Assembly: GCA_034927685.1 (NCBI GenBank)
Contig: JAYFPO010000037.1
Span: forward strand, 1 to 64,000
Source: RGIG3159 sp034927685
GTDB taxonomy: Bacteria > Bacillota > Clostridia > Oscillospirales > Oscillospiraceae
DNA: 64,000 nucleotides
Reading direction: 5' to 3'
A model generated the notes under the pieces. It was not told where the DNA came from. It made no database searches and saw only the letters and a list, made by a program, of their open reading frames with translations. Within the stretch, counting starts at the first letter, position 1. Each line of letters opens with the position of its first letter. Below, piece after piece: positions 8,346 to 15,395 of the stretch. Made by a program: the position numbers and the translations under genes.

Positions 8346-8617
8346 TCAAGCAGGTTCCTCATCGAAGCTTCCGACCATCAGCTCTGCGGTACGCTCTACG
8401 TCCTCCATGACCTCATTGTACCAAGAACAGTGCGTCTGGAATGCTGTCTTCCTGCAGAATTCGATATCCAGCTTCCGTCGCTGGTTTCACTGACACGAAT
8501 CTCCTGCAACAGCATCTGCAGAGTTGCTTCGCTCAGATTCCCGCTGTCCAGAATATGGACGATCAGGTCAATGCTGGTTTTCATCTCCAGACGCTTTTTG
8601 TTGAAGATGATCTCCAT
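8346..8617 (-). pseudogene. frameshifted small hypothetical gene (about 90 codons)
   Basis: From an ATG at 8617, with AGGA about 11 nt upstream, the minus strand reads a plausible acidic helical protein (MEIIFNKKRLEMKTSIDL, then LLQEIRVSETSDGS). Near 8470 the frame turns into Arg/Ser-rich sequence that looks wrong, while a neighbouring frame continues sensibly as WYNEVMEDVERTAELMVGSF to a stop at 8346. The two parts do not share a frame, so this is probably a decayed gene. I do not recognise the family. Confidence 0.35.
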
Positions 8618-8736
8618 ATTTTGATATCCTACGATTTGCTCCTTGACCACAGAATCTCTTTTTCGTGATTCTCCGGCATTCGGACGTAGCTGGTTGCACC
8701 GCTTTTCTGCCATGATAATATAGCAGAAAGTACTTC

Positions 8737-8765
8737 TTGACGAGCTAGTGTTCACTAGTTATAAT
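8737..8765 (+). promoter_or_regulatory. promoter with palindromic operator for the radical SAM gene
   Basis: TTGACG (8737-8742), 17 nt, TATAAT (8760-8765). The spacer contains CTAGTG TT CACTAG (8745-8758), a 6+6 palindrome typical of a TetR-type site. The presumed regulator survives only as a stub at 9920. Confidence 0.65.
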
Positions 8766-8813
8766 ACAAAAACCAGCAAATACGAGCATGGCGCTGCAAG
8801 GAGACATTCCATT

Positions 8814-9923
8814 ATGAAAGCAGAATTCAATCTTGAATCATATTTAGCCGACGGAGTAGAAAATATTGTATCCGGTATTTTGAGAACCACTTTGCACAAT
8901 CCAAAAGAGAGCTACTTTATGGCGCAGTATGCCGTACAGAGCAAACGAGCCGGCAAGTTGCGAGAGAAAGCACAAAAAGAGGGGCAGCATATCCCGCCGT
9001 TTTTAATTGCAAGCATTACAACGCAATGCAATCTGCACTGTAAGGGCTGCTATGCCAGAGCCAATCACAGCTGCTATGATCAGTCGCTTGTCGGGAACGC
9101 CCAGAAGCTTCTGCGTATAGAACAGTGGGAAAGCATTTTTCAGCAGGCAGCCGATTTAGGCATTGGGTTTATTCTCCTGGCCGGCGGCGAACCCTTTGTT
9201 CGACGGGATGTATTGACAATAGCCGGAGAGTATTCCAGCATTCTGTTCCCGGTTTTTACAAATGGAACGATGATTGACGCAGACTATCTGGATCTGCTGG
9301 ATCAGAAACGGAATTTAATTCCAATTGTAAGCATGGAAGGGAAGCAGGAGACGACGGATGCCCGGCGCGGCGAAGGGGTTTATTGCAGGCTGCATTCCGC
9401 CATGCGGGAACTACATAACAGAGGCTTGTTGTTTGGCGCTTCTGTCACTGTGACAAAGGAGAACGTGGATGAGGTCTTGTCCGAACCCTTTATTGATGAA
9501 TTGCGTATCAACGGCTGTAAAGCGATGATCTATGTGGAGTATGTTCCCATCGATCATCAATCCACCGGCCTGGCGCTGGATGACGAAGCAAGGAGTTCGA
9601 TGGCGCGTGGGCTTGATGACGCCAGAAACCGTCATCCTGAGATGCTAATGGTTTCTTTCCCAGGTGATGAAAGAAGGTCCGGAGGGTGTCTGGCGGCCGG
9701 CAGAGGATTTTTTCATATCAATGCATTCGGGGGCGCGGAGCCATGCCCGTTTTCTCCGTTTTCTGATAGCAGTGTTGTTGATACATCCTTGCTGGCGGCT
9801 ATGCAATCTCCCTTGTTTCAAAAGCTGCAGCAGCAGGACAATTTGATGCAGGAGCATATCGGTGGTTGTGTCCTTTTTGAGCAGGAGGCGCAGGTAAAGC
9901 TGCTGTTGAAGGAACAGGCATGA
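8814..9923 (+). CDS. radical SAM protein
   Basis: A 369-aa radical SAM enzyme. The CxxxCxxC motif is CNLHCKGC (Cys72, 76, 79), followed by a SAM-binding LAGGEPF near 125. A later CPFSPFSD, after a Gly-rich LAAGRGFFHINAFG, may bind another metal or be the end of a SPASM-like region. I chose the ATG at 8814 because AAGGAG lies nine bases upstream; an earlier in-frame ATG at 8748 lies inside the promoter. Substrate unknown. Similar genes are often followed by a TetR gene, and here a TetR stub begins in the ATGA overlap at its stop. Confidence 0.8.
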   Translation: MKAEFNLESYLADGVENIVSGILRTTLHNPKESYFMAQYAVQSKRAGKLREKAQKEGQHIPPFLIASITTQCNLHCKGCYARANHSCYDQSLVGNAQKLLRIEQWESIFQQAADLGIGFILLAGGEPFVRRDVLTIAGEYSSILFPVFTNGTMIDADYLDLLDQKRNLIPIVSMEGKQETTDARRGEGVYCRLHSAMRELHNRGLLFGASVTVTKENVDEVLSEPFIDELRINGCKAMIYVEYVPIDHQSTGLALDDEARSSMARGLDDARNRHPEMLMVSFPGDERRSGGCLAAGRGFFHINAFGGAEPCPFSPFSDSSVVDTSLLAAMQSPLFQKLQQQDNLMQEHIGGCVLFEQEAQVKLLLKEQA

Positions 9924-10039
9924 CAACAAAGGAAAAAATTGCCGCTGAGGCGCTGACGCCGTTTTCAATGAAATTGGAACAACGAGAACACAGAAAAGAC
10001 CCATCTTCCGCCAAGAGGAAGTTATGTCTTTTAATTTGA
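9920..10039 (+). pseudogene. N-terminal stub of a TetR-family regulator
   Basis: An ATG overlapping the radical SAM stop starts MTTKEKIAAEALTPFS, which is how TetR N-terminal helices begin, then turns into unrelated charged residues and stops after about 40 codons. The rest of the DNA-binding domain and all of the ligand domain are missing. I read this as a deletion remnant; a coincidental short ORF is possible. Confidence 0.5.
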
Positions 10040-10146
10040 AAAAGCGAGGGATTGCAGAAGACAAGGTCGGCGAGCCATGTGGGTACACTGAGAGTTGCCC
10101 GGCTTGCTGAGATGCAGCTGTTTCATAATGGAAAGGAGCTGATCGT

Positions 10147-10782
10147 ATGCAATATGGACCCAATCCAAATTCAGTTTATCCAAATGATGCAATTAAAAGT
10201 ATTTGTTATATTCAAAATGTAATCACACGCCCCAATATTATAATTGGAGACTACACGTATTACGATGATGTTAACGGTCCGGATAAATTCGAAGAGCATG
10301 TTTTATATCATTACGAATTTTATGGAGACAAACTAATCATCGGAAAATTCTGCGCAATCGCACGGGGCATCAAATTTTTGATGAACGGTGCGAACCATCG
10401 AACGAATAGCGTTACAACTTATCCGTTTAGCCTGATGGGCGGCGGTTGGGAAAAAACGACGCCAAAAATTGAAGATTTGCCGTTCAAGGGAGACACGGTT
10501 GTCGGGAATGACGTGTGGATCGGTCAAGATGTTACGATTATGCCGGGCGTTCATATCGGTGACGGAGCAATTATTGCAGCGAATTCTGTTGTTTCTAAAG
10601 ATATTCCTCCGTACACCATATCGGGTGGCAACCCCTGTAAGGGAATTAAGAAAAGATTCGATGATGAAGTTATTGATTATTTGCTAAACCTGAGCTGGTG
10701 GGATTGGTCTGCGGAAAAGATTTTCAACAATCTTGAGATACTGTGCAGTGGAGATTTGACAAAAGTCAGAGAAATCAAATAA
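10147..10782 (+). CDS. Vat-like xenobiotic O-acetyltransferase (left-handed beta-helix)
   Basis: A 211-aa hexapeptide-repeat acetyltransferase that follows the Vat (streptogramin A acetyltransferase) pattern closely: a YTYYDD-like stretch near 38, VLYHYEFYGDKLIIGKFC, then FLMNGANHR with the expected catalytic His84, YPF, DVWIGQDVTIMPGVHIGDGAIIAANSVV in hexapeptide steps, GGNP, and a WW pair near the C-terminus. CatB-type chloramphenicol acetyltransferases share the fold, but the N-terminal YYDD/HYE layout favours Vat. The gene is intact and more AT-rich than the housekeeping genes. Whether it confers resistance cannot be read from sequence. GGAAAGGAG sits before the ATG. Confidence 0.82.
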   Translation: MQYGPNPNSVYPNDAIKSICYIQNVITRPNIIIGDYTYYDDVNGPDKFEEHVLYHYEFYGDKLIIGKFCAIARGIKFLMNGANHRTNSVTTYPFSLMGGGWEKTTPKIEDLPFKGDTVVGNDVWIGQDVTIMPGVHIGDGAIIAANSVVSKDIPPYTISGGNPCKGIKKRFDDEVIDYLLNLSWWDWSAEKIFNNLEILCSGDLTKVREIK

Positions 10783-11070
10783 CTCCTGCTGCATGGAACG
10801 GACATGGAGACGTTGCCCTGTGCCCTTCCTCGCGTGGAGGCAACTCTGGGCGACCACACGCACAAGATAGCCGAATGGGTGGATTTTTTCTCCCGGTTTC
10901 GTCAAAAACCGCGTACCCGCCCGTGCAGCCCGCATGGCGGCATACGCCGTTGGTATACTGGATCTGCCCCGGCTACGTCGCGCAAGCGTGAGATTTGCCC
11001 TGATGCCGCCTGCAGCGCCTGTTCGGGTCCGGGCGGATAAGCTGCCGTGGCAGGTGAAAGATGACAAAGC
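10783..11070. other. gene-poor stretch
   Basis: No reading frame here looks like a real protein on either strand and I see no RNA gene. GC content returns to the level of the core chromosome. It may be the edge of the accessory segment starting at tRNA-Leu. Confidence 0.4.
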
Positions 11071-11099
11071 GGACTCGTTGCATGGTTGCAACGAGTCCG
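11070..11099. terminator. hairpin downstream of trxB
   Basis: A 12-13 bp stem (GGACTCGTTGCA with its complement) and a 4-nt loop lie about 70 bp past the trxB stop. The T tract is poor in both directions (GTGTCTTTT on plus, GCTTTGTC on minus), so it could be a weak terminator or an mRNA-end stabiliser. Confidence 0.5.
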
Positions 11100-11169
11100 T
11101 GTCTTTTCGCTGTCTGTCGTGCGCATCAAACGCCGGAATTTTGTACGCCGCGACGGCGGATCTTGGGCG

Positions 11170-12096
11170 TCACGCCAATTCGCTTTTTTGGTCAATATAA
11201 CGGCAGGCCACAACAGCGGCAATTGCGCCGTCGCCGACGGCGGTGGTCAGCTGGCGAATCGTCTTTGCGCGGCAGTCTCCCGCCGCGAACACGCCCGGCG
11301 TTCCGCTTTCGCAGCTCTCCCCGCAATCCGCATAGCCCCAGGGGTTCAACGGAACCAGATCAGCGAAGGGGCCGTTGTCCGGGATCAAACCGATGGCCAC
11401 AAACATGCCGTCGCAGGCAAGTACAGAGGTCTCGCCGGATTTCTGCTCCCGCAGATGCAGGCCGGTGACCTTCCCACCCGCAGTTTGGAGCGCGTCGATG
11501 ACTGTGCCGGTGATGATCCGCACGTTCTTTCTCGCCCGCAGAGCGTCCTGGGAACGCTGTTCACCGGTCAACGCCTCCAGGTCCTGCACGACGATGACAT
11601 CCCGGCAGACGTCGGACAGCAGCAGAGCCTCCTGCAGCGCCGAATTGCCGCCGCCTGCTACGGCGACTGTCTGACCTTTGTAGAAGTCGCCATCGCAGAC
11701 GGCGCAGAAGGAGATGCCGTTCCCAACATAGTCCGTTTCCCCGGGGAGGCCCAGCATCCGATGTCGCGCGCCGGTGGCCAGAATGACCGCCTTCGCTTCG
11801 TAGTTCGAGCCCTCTTCCGTACGGACGCGGAACATGCCGCCGTCCGGTGCGATCTCCGTCACCGTTTCAACCTCGGCCTCGGCGCCCTGGCCCATCATCT
11901 GCTCCAGCATCCGGTCGGCCAGCTCCGTGCCGCTGATCTGGGCAAATCCGGGGTAGTTCTCAACTTTGGGCGAGTAGGTGATCTGGCCCCCAAAGCCGTT
12001 TTTTTCCAGAACCAGCACCGTTTTCCCATTCCGCCGCGCATAAATGGCTGCCGTCATACCGGCCGGGCCGCCGCCTACCACGATGATATCCGTCAT
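11170..12096 (-). CDS. trxB: thioredoxin-reductase-like flavoprotein
   Basis: A 308-aa FAD/NAD(P)H disulfide reductase: FAD-binding VVGGGPAGMTAAIYA at the N-terminus, the redox pair Cys131/Cys134 in CAVCDG, an NAD(P)-binding VAGGGNSALQEA near 150, and the C-terminal FAD motif GVFAAGDCR. I chose the second ATG (12096) because AAGGG sits six bases before it. It lies 53 bp after nrdD, which carries a fused redoxin, so this reductase probably recycles that redoxin; this is inference. It is not necessarily the cell's only thioredoxin reductase. Confidence 0.88.
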   Translation of the reverse strand: MTDIIVVGGGPAGMTAAIYARRNGKTVLVLEKNGFGGQITYSPKVENYPGFAQISGTELADRMLEQMMGQGAEAEVETVTEIAPDGGMFRVRTEEGSNYEAKAVILATGARHRMLGLPGETDYVGNGISFCAVCDGDFYKGQTVAVAGGGNSALQEALLLSDVCRDVIVVQDLEALTGEQRSQDALRARKNVRIITGTVIDALQTAGGKVTGLHLREQKSGETSVLACDGMFVAIGLIPDNGPFADLVPLNPWGYADCGESCESGTPGVFAAGDCRAKTIRQLTTAVGDGAIAAVVACRYIDQKSELA

Positions 12097-12114
12097 ATTG
12101 TTCCCTTTCAATCA

Positions 12115-12142
12115 AGAGCGGGGCATTCTCATGCCCCGCTCT
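12115..12142 (-). other. intercistronic hairpin between nrdD and trxB
   Basis: Perfect 11-bp stem (AGAGCGGGGCA/TGCCCCGCTCT) with a 6-nt loop, without a good T tract on the minus strand. It could reduce read-through into trxB or protect the nrdD mRNA end. Confidence 0.5.
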
Positions 12143-12149
12143 GTGTTCT

Positions 12150-14528
12150 TTATGATTGCTGCGCCAGATACTTCTTGATTTCCGGTACGCCGTAGTATTT
12201 CTGAATGCCGCCATCGTGCTCTACGACCAGAGTGGGCGCGCCCTTGACGCCATACTCCCGCACCCGATCCAAATGCTCCTCGGCAATCAGCTTCTCAAAG
12301 CCCAGACCCGCTTTCTGAAGCTGACCCTCGGCAATACGGCAGTTGGGGCAGGTAGCGCGGGCGAACAGAATCACGCGTTCCGCCTTGGGCGCCGCCTGTG
12401 CTTCGACGGGTGCGGTCTTCGGGGCCTCCGCGACAGCGTGGGGAGCCGGCTCATGGGAAAGGCCAAGGTCGTAAACCTTGCGTTGCTTGAACTCCTGCAC
12501 CTTGCCGTCGTTCCAGTTCTGCACCGGGCGATAGTAGCCGGTGATCCGGGAATAGACCTCGGTCTTTTCGCCGCAGTGGGGGCAGACGTACTGCTCGCCG
12601 CTCAGATAGCCGTGGGTCTTGCAGATGGAATAGGTAGGCGACAGGGTGTAGTAGGGCAGCCGGTAGTTCTCCGCAATCTTCCGCACCAGCGCTGCAGCCG
12701 CGGCCCAGTCCGGTAGTTTCTCGCCCAAAAAGGCGTGGAACACGGTGCCGGAGGTATAAAGAGTTTGCAGCGCGTCCTGCACATCCAGTGCCGAGAACAG
12801 GTCCTCGGTATAGCCCACGGGAAGGTGGGAGCTGTTGGTGTAGTAGGGCGTGCCGCCGTCCTCCGCTGCCGTGATGATCTCGGGATAACGCGCTTTGTCG
12901 TGCTTGGCCAGCCGGTAGCTGGTGGACTCTGCGGGGGTAGCTTCCAGATTGAAGAGGTCGCCGTACTTCTCCTGATAGTCAGAGAGGCGCTCCCGCATAT
13001 GATTCAGGACGTCCTTGGCGAATTCCTGGCTCTTCTCCTTGGTCAGATCGGCCAGGATCCACTTGGCGTTGAGACAGGCCTCGTTCATGCCGAGCAGGCC
13101 GATTGTGGAGAAGTGGTTCTTGAAGGTGCCGAGATAGTGCTTGGTATAGGGATAGAGGCCCGCGTCCAGCAGCTTGGTGATGACCTTCCGCTTGGTATCG
13201 AGCGACCGGGCGGCGACGTCCATGATCCGGTTCAGACGGATGTAAAAGTCCTTTTCATCCGCAGCCAGATAGGCGATCCGCGGCAGATTGATGGTCACGA
13301 CGCCGATGGAGCCGGTGCTCTCGCCGGAGCCAAAGAAGCCGCCGGATTTTTTCCGCAGCTCCCGCAGGTCCAGCCGCAGACGGCAGCACATGGAGCGCAC
13401 GTCGGACGGCTCCATATCGCTGTTGATGTAGTTGGAGAAATAGGGCGTGCCATATTTGGAGGTCATCTCAAAGAGCAGTCGGTTGTTTTCCGTGTCGGAC
13501 CAGTCGAAGCTCTTCGTGATGGAGTAGGTCGGAATCGGGTACTGAAAGCCGCGGCCGTTGGCGTCGCCCTCGAGCATGGTTTCGATGAAGGCCTTGTTGA
13601 CCAGGTCCATTTCCTTCTGGCAGTCCTTGTAGCAGAAGTCCAGCTCCCGGCCACCGACAATGCAGGGATTTTCCGCCATATCGCTGGGAACAATCCAGTC
13701 CAGCGTGACGTTGGAGAAGGGGGCCTGGGTCCCCCAGCGGCTGGGGGTATTGACGCCGAACACGAAGCTCTGCACGCACTGTTTGACCTCGTGGTAGCTG
13801 AGGCTGTCCACCTTGACAAAGGGCGCCAGATAGGTGTCGAAGGAGGAAAACGCCTGCGCGCCTGCCCACTCATTCTGCATGATACCGAGGAAATTGACCA
13901 TCTGGTTGCAGAGTGTGCTCAGATGGTTGGCGGGCTTGGAGCTGATCTTGCCTGGGATGCCGCCCAGCCCTTGCTGAATGAGCTGCCGCAGGCTCCAGCC
14001 GGCACAGTAGCCGGTCAGCATAGAGAGGTCGTGCAGGTGAAGCTCGGCGTCCTTGTGCGCCTGGGCCACCTCCTCGTCGTAGACCTCGCCGAGCCAGTAG
14101 TTGGCGGTGATTGCGCCGGAGTTGGAGAGGATCAGGCCGCCCACCGAGTAGGTGACGGTGGAATTCTCCTTGACGCGCCAGTCGTTGATATTCAGATAAT
14201 TGTCGACGGTCTTCTTATAGTCGAGGTACGTATTGTCGACATTGCGGAGCTTTTCACGCTGCTTCCGGTACAGGATATAAGCCTTGGCTACATGGTCGTA
14301 GCCACCCCGGGAGAGCACTGCCTCCACGCTGTCTTGAATGTCCTCAATGGAGATCAGCTCATCATGGATTTTGGGCTGAAAATCCGACGTCACCATCACG
14401 GCCAGATAGTCGATTACGCTATCCGTATAGTTGGTGCCCGTGGCGTCAAAGGCTTTTTTCATGGCGGCTGCGATCTTCAAAAGATCAAAGTCCACGAAGC
14501 GGCCGTCACGTTTTATTACTCGATACAT
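12150..14528 (-). CDS. nrdD: anaerobic ribonucleoside-triphosphate reductase with fused redoxin domain
   Basis: A 792-aa class III ribonucleotide reductase. An ATP-cone fills the first 90 residues (VIKRDGRFVDFD). The glycyl-radical barrel runs to about 700, with CPHCG (Cys649/652) and the radical loop RITGYYRPV, in which Gly664 should carry the radical. A Pro/Ala linker then joins an extra C-terminal glutaredoxin-like domain: VILFARATCPNC with Cys727/Cys730 and GAPTLVV as the cis-Pro loop. Most NrdD proteins end soon after the glycyl radical, so the fusion is notable. GGAGGG precedes the ATG. The activase gene lies 126 bp upstream and trxB downstream. Confidence 0.94.
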   Translation of the reverse strand: MYRVIKRDGRFVDFDLLKIAAAMKKAFDATGTNYTDSVIDYLAVMVTSDFQPKIHDELISIEDIQDSVEAVLSRGGYDHVAKAYILYRKQREKLRNVDNTYLDYKKTVDNYLNINDWRVKENSTVTYSVGGLILSNSGAITANYWLGEVYDEEVAQAHKDAELHLHDLSMLTGYCAGWSLRQLIQQGLGGIPGKISSKPANHLSTLCNQMVNFLGIMQNEWAGAQAFSSFDTYLAPFVKVDSLSYHEVKQCVQSFVFGVNTPSRWGTQAPFSNVTLDWIVPSDMAENPCIVGGRELDFCYKDCQKEMDLVNKAFIETMLEGDANGRGFQYPIPTYSITKSFDWSDTENNRLLFEMTSKYGTPYFSNYINSDMEPSDVRSMCCRLRLDLRELRKKSGGFFGSGESTGSIGVVTINLPRIAYLAADEKDFYIRLNRIMDVAARSLDTKRKVITKLLDAGLYPYTKHYLGTFKNHFSTIGLLGMNEACLNAKWILADLTKEKSQEFAKDVLNHMRERLSDYQEKYGDLFNLEATPAESTSYRLAKHDKARYPEIITAAEDGGTPYYTNSSHLPVGYTEDLFSALDVQDALQTLYTSGTVFHAFLGEKLPDWAAAAALVRKIAENYRLPYYTLSPTYSICKTHGYLSGEQYVCPHCGEKTEVYSRITGYYRPVQNWNDGKVQEFKQRKVYDLGLSHEPAPHAVAEAPKTAPVEAQAAPKAERVILFARATCPNCRIAEGQLQKAGLGFEKLIAEEHLDRVREYGVKGAPTLVVEHDGGIQKYYGVPEIKKYLAQQS

Positions 14529-14570
14529 TTCCTTTTCCCTCCTGCAGCGGGCAATTCCCAGTGCTTCCTT

Positions 14571-14599
14571 AGTCTATCACCGCCCCGAAGCGGTGTCAA
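14571..14599 (-). promoter_or_regulatory. promoter for nrdD-trxB
   Basis: On the minus strand TTGACA, 17 nt, TAGACT, about 45 bp before the nrdD ATG. The spacer holds a small inverted repeat CACCGC/GCGGTG. Confidence 0.65.
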
Positions 14600-14606
14600 G
14601 CGCAAT

Positions 14607-14654
14607 TTTCAATATCTGGTATAAAAAGCAATTGAAAAAAACAATATCTTGTGT
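14607..14654 (-). promoter_or_regulatory. tandem NrdR-box-like sites upstream of nrdD
   Basis: On the minus strand ACACAAGATATTGTTT (core 14642-14651) matches the NrdR consensus aCaCwAtATaTwGtGt in 14 of 16 positions. A weaker copy with core CCAGATATTG (14610-14619) lies 32 bp away centre to centre, the three-turn spacing known for NrdR box pairs. The sites lie just upstream of the -35. Confidence 0.65.
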
Positions 14655-15362
14655 TTACTCTACGCCACGGAGCTGCACCTTCGGCAGATATGGCACTACG
14701 GCCGCCTGGAGAGAGAGAAGTTCCTCCCGGCTGCAGGCAGACATGCCGGACGCGACCAGATCGCCGGAATCAACGAAGTTTTGAAGGAAATAGGGGGAGG
14801 GTCCGGCCAGCCACCTGCCCAGCTCGGCCATAATTTTCGGGGTGTGAAGCTCCCGCACCACGGTGGTGCGGAATTCATACGGAACCGCGCCGGACCGCAG
14901 CAGGTTGATGCTCTCCTGAATTGCCGCCATGTCCGGGTTGGGAATCCCGGCGGCGGCGGCATAGCCGCTGGGCGAGGACTTGATGTCCATGGCCACACAG
15001 TCGAGAAGTCCCTCCGCCAGCGCCTCGCGCAGGAGAGCGGGGTTTGTGCCGTTTGTGTCCAGCTTTACCGCATAGCCGAGACCGCGCAGTTCCCGGAGAA
15101 ACGGCAGCAGGCCGGGCAGCAGCGTCGGCTCGCCGCCGGTGACGCAGACGCCGTCCAGCACGTTTTTCCGCTTTTGCAGGAAGCGGAGCACCTCCTCACG
15201 CGTCAGGTCGGGCTGCTCGCCGGGCCGCAGCACCAGCGAGGCGTTGTGGCAGAACGGGCAGCGAAAATTGCAGCCGCCCAGAAACACGGTGCAGGCGGTC
15301 TTGCCGGGGTAGTCCAGAAGCGTCAGCTTCTGCAGGCCGCAGATGCGCAGATCATGGTCCAT
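14655..15362 (-). CDS. nrdG: anaerobic ribonucleotide reductase activating protein (radical SAM)
   Basis: A 235-aa radical SAM activase that should install the glycyl radical on the neighbouring NrdD. Cys31, 35 and 38 form CNFRCPFC; VTGGEPTL is the SAM-binding strand and KLDTNGTNP follows. It is longer than the E. coli type and resembles the TIGR02495 subgroup. I chose the ATG at 15362 because AAAGGAG lies 8 nt upstream. It sits 33 bp after the MATE gene on the same strand. Confidence 0.88.
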   Translation of the reverse strand: MDHDLRICGLQKLTLLDYPGKTACTVFLGGCNFRCPFCHNASLVLRPGEQPDLTREEVLRFLQKRKNVLDGVCVTGGEPTLLPGLLPFLRELRGLGYAVKLDTNGTNPALLREALAEGLLDCVAMDIKSSPSGYAAAAGIPNPDMAAIQESINLLRSGAVPYEFRTTVVRELHTPKIMAELGRWLAGPSPYFLQNFVDSGDLVASGMSACSREELLSLQAAVVPYLPKVQLRGVE

Positions 15363-15395
15363 GGTAATCGCTCCTTTGGGCGCCTGCGCCACCGA

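Noticed and set aside
8396..8755. 119-codon version of the frameshifted small gene
   Set aside because: The extra N-terminal part overlaps the radical SAM promoter and has no ribosome site; I prefer the ATG at 8617 and treat the gene as broken.
10684..11091. 135-codon minus-strand frame after the Vat-like gene
   Set aside because: It runs into the acetyltransferase coding region from the opposite side and shows no protein character.
12735..14624. 629-codon frame opposite nrdD
   Set aside because: Val/Gly/Ala-rich shadow of nrdD without motif or ribosome site.
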